A stretch of DNA of 41,718 nucleotides from a virus: positions 1-41,718 of the IMG/VR virus record IMGVR_UViG_3300033052_000118. One strand, 5' to 3'. The notes below the pieces were generated by a model that had not been told where the DNA came from, searched no databases, and was given only the letters and a program-made list of their open reading frames with translations. Made by a program: the position numbers and the translations under genes. This document shows positions 18,552 through 25,444 of the stretch, piece after piece (within the stretch, counting starts at the first letter, position 1; the number at the start of each line of letters is the position of its first letter).

Positions 18552-18977
18552 GCCGAAAATGGTGCGTTTTCGGTGCTGTCGCGTCCTGCGGATGGATTTC
18601 GGGGTTCTGGCTGTGGTGTCGGGGCTGGCGGGGATGTTTCAGGGATCAATGCCCCGTAATCAAGTTTTGAAATCCGAAAAACTCCCGAAGGCCGGGCCTC
18701 TTCGCGCCCGCACGTACTAGGATTCCCCCGGGGCCCCCGCCAAGCCAGCGATGCGCGTGATGCAAGGCTGTCGGCCGGATCGCCCATTGCGTGGCCATCC
18801 CGCCAATGCTCAGCCGCAAGCCAATGGCCACACCAGACCTGGTGCCGGCGCGCTGGCTTTGAGCCTGTGGCAGGCAGACTGTGGCAATGGGGGTGGATGC
18901 GGAAGCGTATGAGGTTGACAGTGCAGCCCCTCATGGCTGTACTGATATGGTGAAGCGCCCTGCTGTCCTACCGCGGG
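18552..18977. other. 426-base non-coding region, candidate cos and late promoter
   Basis: No reading frame here has a plausible start, ribosome site and protein-like composition; a 172-aa minus frame starting at 18934 overlaps the HTH gene and looks like chance. It lies between the Mor-like activator and the terminase genes, where lambdoid phages keep cos and, in Mor-regulated phages, an activated promoter. Visible structure: an AT-rich inverted repeat AGTTTT-N9-AAAACT at 18664-18684, and a self-complementary GC block CCCCCGGGGCCCCCG near 18725-18739, a possible cosN-like element. Neither is proven. Confidence 0.5.
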
Positions 18978-19427
18978 CTATGCCAGGCAGCCCAAGTCAA
19001 GAGGCATTTGGGCGGGGTTGCCTTCCCGCACCTTCTTCGGGGCACGGCGCATGATGAGCGGGATCAGGTCCATGCGCTCGATCTTGGTGCGGATCTGCTG
19101 CACCCGGCGCTCAGTCAAGCCAGTGATCTGAGCGATCTCCTTGGAGCCCTTGCCCTTGGCGATCAACTGGGCGATGAGGCGGTTCCGGCGGTCGATCTCT
19201 TCTAGATGGCCTTCGGGGATGGCCAGCGTCTCGGAGCCGTACGCGGCGACCAGGCGCCGGTAGGCCGACAGCCCGATCAGGCGGGACACTGGATGGTTTT
19301 CATCTGCCGTGGCGGGGACGTACAGATTGGCGCCACCGAACCAAGCCACCAGCAGCGAGGTCGCCGTGTAGCCGATCTCAGCGCTCACATCCTCCAGCAC
19401 TCCGTTTGCCTTGGTTCTGTCCATCAT
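18978..19427 (-). CDS. Mor-type transcriptional activator, probable late-gene activator
   Basis: 149 residues. The N-terminal half ([40 protein letters not shown]) matches the Mor/C activator dimerisation pattern. The C-terminal half has a helix-turn-helix, GKGSKEIAQITGLTERRVQQ (about residues 92-111). Mor and C of phage Mu activate middle and late promoters. This gene ends the early operon and precedes the non-coding region in front of the terminase genes, so a role as late switch replacing lambda Q is a reasonable inference. MMDRTK gives two adjacent ATG codons; I use the first. Confidence 0.83.
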   Translation of the reverse strand: MMDRTKANGVLEDVSAEIGYTATSLLVAWFGGANLYVPATADENHPVSRLIGLSAYRRLVAAYGSETLAIPEGHLEEIDRRNRLIAQLIAKGKGSKEIAQITGLTERRVQQIRTKIERMDLIPLIMRRAPKKVREGNPAQMPLDLGCLA

Positions 19428-19435
19428 ATCGTCGC

Positions 19436-19852
19436 TCAGTCAAAAACAACCCCGAAGGTGGAAGCGGCGTGCGCCTCGACCTGCCTCATGTATTCCGCCA
19501 TGGCGCCGACAGTGATCTCGCCGCGGGCGATCGACGGCTCGACCAGCGCTAACCGGCCGTCCGACAGGCGATGTTCCTTCGGTGGCAGGAACCGCTCCTT
19601 CATGTGCCTGTGCCAGGTGGCCTTGCTGAACCGGCAGCCGGCGACCACGGCCTGCTCGGCAATCAGCTCGATCACCGCAGCCCAGTAGAAGCGGACCTGC
19701 TCCTCTGTGCGGTCAGCACTGTCGTCTACCAGGATCACCCTGAGGGGTCGACCGTCGCGTGCCATGGGTGGGGCTGCCGCGCGGACGGTGGACACGACTT
19801 CGGCCCAGTCCGCACGGCCCCTCAACGTGAATTCCCGGTAGACAGAGGTCAC
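19436..19852 (-). CDS. ninB: NinB/Orf-like recombination mediator
   Basis: 138 residues. The C-terminal part, FYWAAVIELIAEQAVVAGCR then ATWHRHMKERFLPPK and EYMRQVEAHAASTFGVVF, matches the NinB family. Lambda NinB (Orf) binds single-stranded DNA and can replace host RecFOR in loading recombination proteins. It lies 8 bases before the Mor-like gene and 4 bases after the HTH gene, so it is part of a tight early operon equivalent to the lambda nin region. Confidence 0.85.
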   Translation of the reverse strand: MTSVYREFTLRGRADWAEVVSTVRAAAPPMARDGRPLRVILVDDSADRTEEQVRFYWAAVIELIAEQAVVAGCRFSKATWHRHMKERFLPPKEHRLSDGRLALVEPSIARGEITVGAMAEYMRQVEAHAASTFGVVFD

Positions 19853-19856
19853 GTCT

Positions 19857-20393
19857 TTAGGCTGCCGTCGGGCCGCCGCGGGTGACGTGGCTCGCGCCGG
19901 CGCTAATGCCGATGGCGGTCAGCGGCGCAGTCATCGGCTCGCCGCTCCAGGCGATATAGCCGTTCACGCCGAGCGAGATGTCCTTGGTGTCGTCGTCGCC
20001 GAGCAGGCTCAGTGCTGCGTCAGCGTTGGCCAGCACGGCGGCACGATCGCGCTCATGGTTCGGGAACTGGGGCAGCACCTTCGCGTCGAACTCGGCTTCG
20101 ATGGCGGCGCGAGCTTCGGCCTTGGTGGCGGCTTTGACTTGGAGCGAGTAGCTCATGGGACTTTCCTTTACACAGTGGTCGCGCTTCGGGATGGGCGCGT
20201 GACCTAGGCCCGGTTCAATTTGTTTCGTTGCTGCGTCGGCTCGTGCCTTGGTCAGCGTGCGCGTCTTTGCCACGGCGCACGCGATCTGCTGGCAGCGCAT
20301 CCGGCTGATTCCGTAAGCGGCGGCCGCGACCGCCAAGGATTTGCCTTGGATGACCAGCATGTGGTGGATGGCGCGGTTTCGATCTGCTTTCAT
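19857..20393 (-). CDS. HTH segment fused in frame to a small phage protein
   Basis: 178-residue frame. The ATG at 20393 overlaps the stop of a 40-aa gene (ATGA), supporting translation from there. Residues 8-42 look like a helix-turn-helix (GKSLAVAAAAYGISRMRCQQ). From residue 80 (MSYSLQVKAATKAEARAAIE) the protein changes to a compact domain with DDDTKDISLGVNGYIAW, which resembles a stand-alone small phage protein of about 95-100 aa. That part has its own strong ribosome site at 20156. Either the two parts are fused, or two products come from one frame. Confidence 0.65.
   Translation of the reverse strand: MKADRNRAIHHMLVIQGKSLAVAAAAYGISRMRCQQIACAVAKTRTLTKARADAATKQIEPGLGHAPIPKRDHCVKESPMSYSLQVKAATKAEARAAIEAEFDAKVLPQFPNHERDRAAVLANADAALSLLGDDDTKDISLGVNGYIAWSGEPMTAPLTAIGISAGASHVTRGGPTAA
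20154..20170 (-). promoter_or_regulatory. Internal ribosome-binding site and alternative start
   Basis: On the minus strand AAAGGAAAG lies about 5 bases before the ATG at 20156, much better than the site before the upstream in-frame ATG at 20393. Translation from here would yield a 99-aa protein beginning MSYSLQVKA. This decides between a fused 178-aa product and a separate small one; both may be made. Confidence 0.55.
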
Positions 20394-20512
20394 CTTTGCC
20401 GCAGGTAGACATCGATCGGACCGAGCTCGAGTACGGCGCGACCGCGAGGCGCGCGCCAGTATCCAAAACCCCAGCGAAGCGGGTTGAACCCGCGGAATTT
20501 GAAGCGCAGCAT
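20390..20512 (-). CDS. 40-residue basic, aromatic small protein
   Basis: A 40-codon frame starting MLRFKFRGFNPLRWGFGYWR. Its ATG shares a base with the stop of the upstream gene (TGATG), GGGAGG lies 7 bases upstream, and its stop overlaps the next start (ATGA). Such double coupling in an otherwise gap-free operon is good evidence that it is real. It is rich in Arg, Phe, Trp and Gly, with no long hydrophobic stretch, and may bind nucleic acid or act as a small inhibitor. No family is recognised. Confidence 0.65.
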   Translation of the reverse strand: MLRFKFRGFNPLRWGFGYWRAPRGRAVLELGPIDVYLRQR

Positions 20513-21042
20513 CAGGCGGCCTCCCGGTCTTCGTCGAGGCCAGCGGCCGGCATGCGACGCGTACCCTCCTTCCTCAGCCGGACGACGTTGCCGGACCGGA
20601 TGCGCCGGTCGGCCTCGAAGATCGCAGCCGCATGCTGGCGCTTCGTGACGGAGGCCAGCAGATCCTCGTACAGCGCCATGGCCTCGTTGAGGCGCGGCAG
20701 ATCGCCAACACCCAGCCGCAGTGCACCCATCGCCTTGCAGCGCTCACCAACGTTGATCATGGCGTTCTGCGCGGCGTAGATCACCGCCATTCCGACTTCG
20801 CGGTTGTTGGCCTTCTCGCACAGCACCTGCGATGCATTCAGGGCATTGACGATCGTGTGCCAGTCGTCGCGCGTGGCCTGGCCGCGCGCCAGCGCCTGCA
20901 CTGACCAGTGGGCCGCGCCGAGGATGGTTTCGCGGTCGCTCTGAGACAGCGGCTGGTCACTTTCGAACAGCAGCGCGGTGATGTTCGTGCGCACGTCGCG
21001 CGGGCGGTAGGCCTTGTTGCGCCTCTTCTTGCTCGTGGCCAT
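20512..21042 (-). CDS. Conserved-type early phage protein, unknown function
   Basis: 176 residues from the ATG at 21042 (MATSKKRRNKAYRPRDVRTN); a longer frame upstream only overlaps the DUF1064 gene. The N-terminus is strongly basic, and the rest is mostly helical (QATRDDWHTIVNALNASQVL, NEAMALYEDLLASVTKRQHA). No membrane segment or catalytic motif is seen. The basic N-terminus and its place among nuclease-like genes suggest DNA-related work, but I do not recognise the family. Confidence 0.75.
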   Translation of the reverse strand: MATSKKRRNKAYRPRDVRTNITALLFESDQPLSQSDRETILGAAHWSVQALARGQATRDDWHTIVNALNASQVLCEKANNREVGMAVIYAAQNAMINVGERCKAMGALRLGVGDLPRLNEAMALYEDLLASVTKRQHAAAIFEADRRIRSGNVVRLRKEGTRRMPAAGLDEDREAA

Positions 21043-21491
21043 CAGAACTCCTCCCTCACCCATCCGCCGCCCTTCTTCATGGGCAGCTTTGTCGCCTTCA
21101 CCACGCGGAAGTACGGCAGCACCTCCGCGCATAACTTGATCTTCATCTGGCCCTTGTCCGTGGTGTAGCCGCCCTTCGTCTCGTGGATGGCCAGCCGCAT
21201 GTCGTCGTGCAGCACCAGGAAGTCCACCTCGTAGAAGGTGTTGTCGGCCAGGCGCACACGCATCGGGTGAAACTTCCAGTCGATGACCAAACCCTGGCGC
21301 ATCTCTTCCTCGAGCAGGACCGAGTAGGCGCGCTCGGTCTTGTTCATCTGGTCCTTGGGCAGGCGGCCCAGCGCGTGGAAGCGCGCCATCGGATCGACAT
21401 TGCCGGCGGTCGCGGCCGGCACAGCCTTCTCTGGCTGGCGCGCCTGGTGGGCGGCAAGCTGCTCGGGCGTCCAACGAAGCATCTTGCTCAT
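21042..21491 (-). CDS. DUF1064-family nuclease-fold protein
   Basis: 149 residues. The C-terminal 100 match DUF1064: E53 in NKTERAYSVLLEEE, D90 in FYEVDFLVLHDD, and E104-x-K106 in AIHETKGGY form a PD-(D/E)xK-like active site pattern. MKIKLCAEVLPYFRVVKATK completes the domain. Phage members sit in replication/recombination clusters and are suspected endonucleases, perhaps for branched DNA. The start overlaps the MmcB-like stop by 4 bases. Confidence 0.8.
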   Translation of the reverse strand: MSKMLRWTPEQLAAHQARQPEKAVPAATAGNVDPMARFHALGRLPKDQMNKTERAYSVLLEEEMRQGLVIDWKFHPMRVRLADNTFYEVDFLVLHDDMRLAIHETKGGYTTDKGQMKIKLCAEVLPYFRVVKATKLPMKKGGGWVREEF

Positions 21492-22384
21492 GCCGCTTCC
21501 TTATCGCCTTGGGCCGCGGCGATGACCGCCTCCGCGTCGCGGAACTGCTTGAAGCCGTATTGCATGCTTCGGACGATTGAGCGCAGTTCCTTGACCGTCG
21601 TGTCAGCCTGCGCGAGCGTGATCATGTCCCGCAGGCGGCTGCCCATCTCGTAGACCTTCGCGGCATCCGGCTCCATGCCGACCACGTCGGCCAGCGCTAC
21701 CAGAAGCGCCAAGCACTCGCGGTCGACTTCCGCGCGGGCCTTCTTGCGCCGCTCATCAATCCGCTGCAGCTCGCTCTCGAGCATGGCTGATTGCGTGGCA
21801 ATGCGGTGTTTCAGGCCAGCCAAATGGTGGGTCGTCTGGTCCCGGTGGTCCCGGATCGCGGCGGCCACTACCTCGCCGAATTCGCCCCGTATTTTTTGCA
21901 GAGCCAAGTACTCATTGAGCGAACGGCATGACCGATCCTTCTGCAATTCCTGGCGCTCGATGTCCCGGCGGGAACCATCGATCAGCAACTTCATCCACGC
22001 ATCGCGCGGCAGGCTTTCGCACTTCGACAGCGCCGGCTTCTTCAGCGAGCGCCAGCCATCCGGGCCGCGGACCATCAACCCGGCGCCGGCCGGAATTTCT
22101 TCTTTCTTCAGCAGGCCGGCCGGGCACGCGAACACCACGCCGGCGGCGAACTTCAGATAGTCCGTGTATTTGCCCTTGGTCACGTCGGCGCGGAAGTCCG
22201 ACATCGACACCTTGCACTCATAGGCGATGGGCTGGAACCGGCTGTAGCTCTTCGGCAGCGCGTAGACATCCGGTCGGCTGCTGCCCGCCGGGCCCAACTG
22301 CATATCAGTCCAGACCATGCGGTCGGTATTGCCACGCAGATGCATCGCCAGGTCCTCGGCCAGGCCGTCGTGCGTCCACTTCAT
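21488..22384 (-). CDS. MmcB-like PD-(D/E)xK protein with helical C-terminal extension
   Basis: 298 residues from the ATG at 22384, with GGGGAGAAAG just upstream. The N-terminal 130 residues resemble MmcB-family DNA repair proteins: RPDVYALPKSYSRFQPIAYE then CKVSMSDFRAD, giving a D39...E56-x-K58 nuclease-like signature and TDYLKFAAGVVFACPAGLL. Residues 150-298 are a helical extension (LESELQRIDERRKKARAEVD) not typical of the short bacterial family. Role in phage DNA processing or host DNA degradation is inferred. Confidence 0.75.
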   Translation of the reverse strand: MKWTHDGLAEDLAMHLRGNTDRMVWTDMQLGPAGSSRPDVYALPKSYSRFQPIAYECKVSMSDFRADVTKGKYTDYLKFAAGVVFACPAGLLKKEEIPAGAGLMVRGPDGWRSLKKPALSKCESLPRDAWMKLLIDGSRRDIERQELQKDRSCRSLNEYLALQKIRGEFGEVVAAAIRDHRDQTTHHLAGLKHRIATQSAMLESELQRIDERRKKARAEVDRECLALLVALADVVGMEPDAAKVYEMGSRLRDMITLAQADTTVKELRSIVRSMQYGFKQFRDAEAVIAAAQGDKEAA

Positions 22385-22623
22385 GACTTTCTCCCCTTGA
22401 TCCACTCGCGGCGCTGGGCCGCCTGCTCGCTCGGTACCGGCGAATGCATGTCGCAATGCCGTTCTGTTTCTGCTGCCTGCCAGCGCTGTGTCAGAGATTC
22501 CTTGAGGCACCGGCCCATGCCGACCCGTGCATGTGCAATGTCGCTCGCGCGCAAGAGTTCCTGTTCCTCTCCGGTGCGCGGCTTCAGGGTGAAGTGCTCG
22601 CAGGTAATGCAATTGACTGTCAT
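22381..22623 (-). CDS. Small Cys-rich, possible zinc-binding protein
   Basis: 80 residues from the ATG at 22623 (MTVNCITCEHFTLKP). Four Cys and two His residues are arranged as CITC, then C in MGRCLKES and C/H in RHCDMH, compatible with one zinc site. Both ends overlap neighbours by 4 bases. Similar small Cys proteins are common in phage replication operons, but I cannot name the family. Confidence 0.7.
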   Translation of the reverse strand: MTVNCITCEHFTLKPRTGEEQELLRASDIAHARVGMGRCLKESLTQRWQAAETERHCDMHSPVPSEQAAQRREWIKGRKS

Positions 22624-23540
22624 GCGGCCTCCTGGTTGGGGGGATAAAAGGCGTCCATGATTCGAGCGTGCATTGCTTCGTCGCGCTCGTGCTCGCGCAG
22701 CAATTGCTGGCGCCAAGGGCCCTCCCCCGCAGCCGCGAACACGCGGACCTTGAACCAAAGCCAGATTTCCCCTCGGTCCTCGCGGTGCACGAGGCCAAGT
22801 TCGGCAGCCTTGGCCTTGATACCCTCCTTCGTCGCCGACCAGTCGGCCGCCCCGGCTTTTACGCCGTTGGCCGCGCCGGCCGGCATCGGACCCTCACGGC
22901 GCACCCAGTTCCGCCAGGTGGCTTCCCAGTCGGCTTTACGGGCGTCAGCGCCGCCCTTGGCGTGCCAGTGGTCGCGGAACACGTCGGCAACATGGCGGGT
23001 ATGCTCGACCGTCCAGCTGGGTTGCTCCTTCAGCGCCCAGTCGCCCCAGCCCTTCGGCAATACCCACTCTTTCGGGAGACGAGTCGCCTTTCCGGTGGCG
23101 GCGGGTGGCGAAGCCGACCCGCTCCGACCCTTGTGAACCTTTGAGGCTTCTGCTTCTGAGTCTGCTTCTGCATCTGCTTCTGTATCTGGTGCCGTTGCTG
23201 CAACGTTGCATCCCTGTTGCGCTTCCTTCTTCTTCGCTTCTCGATGCTTGCGGGACCGCTCTGTGCTTGAGTCCGAAACGAATTGACGCTTGTCCCAGTT
23301 GCAGATGTTCCACTCGGCGTCGACAAAGCCTTTCCGCATGAAAAGCGCCTTGGTTTCCGCCAAGTCTTCGTCGCTGAGACGGAGGGCGAACGCCAGTTCA
23401 TCTTCTTGCAACGTTGCAAGAGCGTTGCTGCAACGGAGGCAGAACAGCATCATCAGTCGGCGCTGCATTGCCTCCGACATGCTCTGCACCTTCGCATCGG
23501 TTGCGAACTCGGAATACATCCGGAACCACGGGTTCGACAT
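22620..23540 (-). CDS. Phage replication protein, O-like initiator / DnaD-type
   Basis: 306 residues from the ATG at 23540 (MSNPWFRMYSEFATDAKVQS). The N-terminal 110 residues form a winged-helix domain of the phage replisome-organiser type, ending WNICNWDKRQFVSDSSTERS plus RKHREAKKKE. A low-complexity acidic linker (TEADAEADSEAEA) follows, then a C-terminal domain with WGDWALKEQPSWTVEHTRHV and FRDHWHAKGGADARKADWEA, typical of phage O-like proteins. It should bind the origin and load helicase. No P/DnaC-like ATPase follows, so the host loader may be used directly. Confidence 0.8.
   Translation of the reverse strand: MSNPWFRMYSEFATDAKVQSMSEAMQRRLMMLFCLRCSNALATLQEDELAFALRLSDEDLAETKALFMRKGFVDAEWNICNWDKRQFVSDSSTERSRKHREAKKKEAQQGCNVAATAPDTEADAEADSEAEASKVHKGRSGSASPPAATGKATRLPKEWVLPKGWGDWALKEQPSWTVEHTRHVADVFRDHWHAKGGADARKADWEATWRNWVRREGPMPAGAANGVKAGAADWSATKEGIKAKAAELGLVHREDRGEIWLWFKVRVFAAAGEGPWRQQLLREHERDEAMHARIMDAFYPPNQEAA
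23145..23189 (-). repeat. Degenerate hexamer repeat in the replication gene linker
   Basis: The + strand reads as repeated TCTGCTTCTG-type hexamers between 23145 and 23189. On the coding strand this yields the acidic linker TEADAEADSEAEA between the two domains of the O-like protein. Such repeats can expand or contract by slippage and change linker length. Confidence 0.6.
23194..23434. other. Candidate replication origin with palindromic repeats
   Basis: Inside the O-like gene two clusters share the same elements. At 23194-23210 GTTGCTGCAAC joins TGCAACGTTGCA. At 23406-23434 the 14-bp palindrome TTGCAACGTTGCAA is followed, after four bases, by GTTGCTGCAAC. The lambda origin likewise lies within gene O as iterons bound by O. 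These repeats are therefore candidate binding sites for the encoded initiator. Coding needs could also produce one copy, but not easily both clusters. Confidence 0.45.
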
Positions 23541-24004
23541 CAGGCATCCTCCGCGGCCGCCACGGCGCAGCCACCCTGCCCGGCCAGCTTGAGCGCGCGC
23601 ACGGGCACCCATCGGCGGTATGCATCGTCCCAGTAGGTGCGGCGCTCTTCCTTCGTCAGCCAGTTGCCTTGGTCAATGGCGTGGTGGCACCAGCCGCAGC
23701 CCGGTACCGTCTTCTCGTCGTCCGCCTTGATACCCATGCCCTTGCCGTGGGCCTGTTGGTTCGAGTGGCAATCCACGACCGAATCCTTGTCATGCGACGG
23801 CGCGCCAGGGATCAGCAGGTAGCAGGGCTCACCACGGCAGGCCAGCGCGTACCGCCGCTCGGCCATCGGCCGGCGCTTGGGGACCTTCTTCTTGAAGGGG
23901 CTGGGCACCAAGCCAGCCGTCCGCTTCAGCCAGGCGCTGGACCGCAGCGGGGTGCGACGCTGTAGCAGAGCACCTCGCTTCATTGGTTTCGACCTGCTCA
24001 GCAC
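23540..24004 (-). CDS. YbcO-like (DUF1364) nuclease
   Basis: 154 residues from a GTG at 24004 preceded by a perfect GGAGG 7 bases upstream; an ATG at 23983 is the alternative. The core matches DUF1364/YbcO: ACRGEPCYLLIPGAPSHDKD, VVDCHSNQQAHGKGMGIKAD and PGCGWCHHAIDQGNW, a Cys/His metal-binding nuclease signature. DLP12 YbcO was reported as a DNase. Lambdoid phages carry it in the nin region. The basic N-terminal 50 residues are an extension. It overlaps the methyltransferase by 7 bases. Confidence 0.85.
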   Translation of the reverse strand: MLSRSKPMKRGALLQRRTPLRSSAWLKRTAGLVPSPFKKKVPKRRPMAERRYALACRGEPCYLLIPGAPSHDKDSVVDCHSNQQAHGKGMGIKADDEKTVPGCGWCHHAIDQGNWLTKEERRTYWDDAYRRWVPVRALKLAGQGGCAVAAAEDA

Positions 24005-25143
24005 GGCTCGACCTCCAGCATCAGGCCCGGCTGGCGAGTCCGTTCAGCCTGCAGGGCGATGTAGCCGGGGTTGAGTTCGGCGCCAAGCCACCGGCGGCCG
24101 AGGCGCTGGGCGACGCTGGCCACCGTGCCCGAACCCATGAACGGGTCGAACACAATGTCGCCTGCTCGAGATCCCGCCAGGATGCACGGTTCCACCAGGG
24201 TTTCCGGGAAGGTGGCGAAGTGCGCACCGGCGTATGGCTGCGTGGCGATCGTCCAGACGCTGCGCTTGTTTCGCATCTCGGTTATTGCGCGGAAGGCCTC
24301 CCGGCCGGCTAGGTCGTTCGTCTTTCCCGCGAAGTCGCCGCGCTTGACGCTCTCGCGCACCTTCTGCGCATAGGCTTGGAGGCCTGCCTTCGTGCGGTGA
24401 AGTTCATCGCCCGCTTCGTAGGCGGCCTGGCCCTTCGCCGGGTTCACGTTGCCCGGAACACGAATGCGCCCGCGGTCCCTAAACTCCGCGTCGAAGCCAT
24501 GGCCGAACCCAACGCCGGTCGGCGTAGGCCCAAACGTGGCCGGCTCCTTGATGGCGTCCGCGTCGAAGAAATACCGCTCACTGCGGGTCATCAGAAATAG
24601 ATACTCATGCGCCTTGGTGCAGCGGTCGCGCACGCTCTCCGGCATCGGATTCGGCTTGTGCCAGACGATGTCCTGACGCAACCACCAGCCGGCATCTTGC
24701 AGCGCAAATGCGAGGCGCCACGGCTGTCCAACCAGGTCTTTCGGCTTCAGCCCTTCGACGCGCACGTCGCTGCGCGGGATCGGTGTGTCGTCTCGCCGGC
24801 GGCTGGCCGTCATCCCGGCCGGAATCCCCTTGGACGCGGTGTTGCCTCTGTTGCTCGAGCTGCTGTCGCCTGCGGCTGCGCGGCTACCGGCATAGCTGTC
24901 GCCCATGTTCAGCCACAGCGTGCCGTCCTCGTTCAGCAACTGGCGGCAGAGGCCGAAGACCTCCACCATGTTGTCCAAGAACTGGCGCAGTGTCGGTTCC
25001 TGTCCGATCTGCCCAGCATGGCCATAGTCGCGCAAGCCCCAGTACGGCGGGCTGGTCACGATGCACTGCACGCGCACACCAGCGGCGATCAGGTCGCGCA
25101 TGACGTCGCGGCAGTCGCCTTGGTAGCAGTGGTTAGTCAGCAT
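23998..25143 (-). CDS. DNA amino-methyltransferase (N4-cytosine/N6-adenine, beta class)
   Basis: 381 residues. Catalytic motif IV, TSPPYWGLRDYG (30-41), is near the N-terminus and the SAM-binding motif FDPFMGSGTV (about 332-341) near the C-terminus, the beta-class order. SPPY is most often seen in N4-cytosine enzymes but also in N6-adenine enzymes. The middle (DLVGQPWRLAFALQDAGWWL, DIVWHKPNPMPESVRDR) is typical. No restriction partner is present, so this is an orphan enzyme that probably protects phage DNA or alters regulation. Confidence 0.93.
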   Translation of the reverse strand: MLTNHCYQGDCRDVMRDLIAAGVRVQCIVTSPPYWGLRDYGHAGQIGQEPTLRQFLDNMVEVFGLCRQLLNEDGTLWLNMGDSYAGSRAAAGDSSSSNRGNTASKGIPAGMTASRRRDDTPIPRSDVRVEGLKPKDLVGQPWRLAFALQDAGWWLRQDIVWHKPNPMPESVRDRCTKAHEYLFLMTRSERYFFDADAIKEPATFGPTPTGVGFGHGFDAEFRDRGRIRVPGNVNPAKGQAAYEAGDELHRTKAGLQAYAQKVRESVKRGDFAGKTNDLAGREAFRAITEMRNKRSVWTIATQPYAGAHFATFPETLVEPCILAGSRAGDIVFDPFMGSGTVASVAQRLGRRWLGAELNPGYIALQAERTRQPGLMLEVEPC

Positions 25144-25178
25144 GCTAGGATGCCTCCCACCACCAAAAGGAGACCGCC

Positions 25179-25439
25179 ATGGAATATCCCATCAACCTGC
25201 GTGTAGATGACGACCGTACGGGTGTTGCGTTCGCCCTGAACGTTTCTGGGTATCTGCAGGAGTTTCTGGTAAGCCGTGAGGCATTGGATGATCTTGTTGG
25301 CTTGCCAGCGCAGGCATCGAAAGACGACATGAAGGCCGCCTTTGGAAAAGCGGCGCAGCACATTTGCAACGTGGCAGTGAAGATGCGGGGAGTCCCAGGC
25401 AACAACACGGTGCTGATAGCTTCGAGCGATCTGAAATAG
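25179..25439 (+). CDS. Lone plus-strand small protein, DUF1488-like
   Basis: 86 residues (MEYPINLRVDDDRTGVAFAL) with AAGGAG about 6 bases before the ATG. It is encoded opposite to the early operon that surrounds it, 35 bases from the methyltransferase start and 5 bases from the C5-methyltransferase stop. The pattern SREALDDLVGLPAQ, then a helix (FGKAAQHICNVAVKMR) and ending VLIASSDLK recalls DUF1488 proteins. It must have its own promoter in or before the 35-base gap, and its mRNA is antisense to the early operon. Confidence 0.72.
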   Translation: MEYPINLRVDDDRTGVAFALNVSGYLQEFLVSREALDDLVGLPAQASKDDMKAAFGKAAQHICNVAVKMRGVPGNNTVLIASSDLK

Positions 25440-25444
25440 ACCCT

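Noticed and set aside
18416-18934. 172-aa minus-strand frame in the region before the terminase genes
   Set aside because: Pro/Arg/Ser-rich composition, no ribosome site, and overlap with the HTH gene in another frame.
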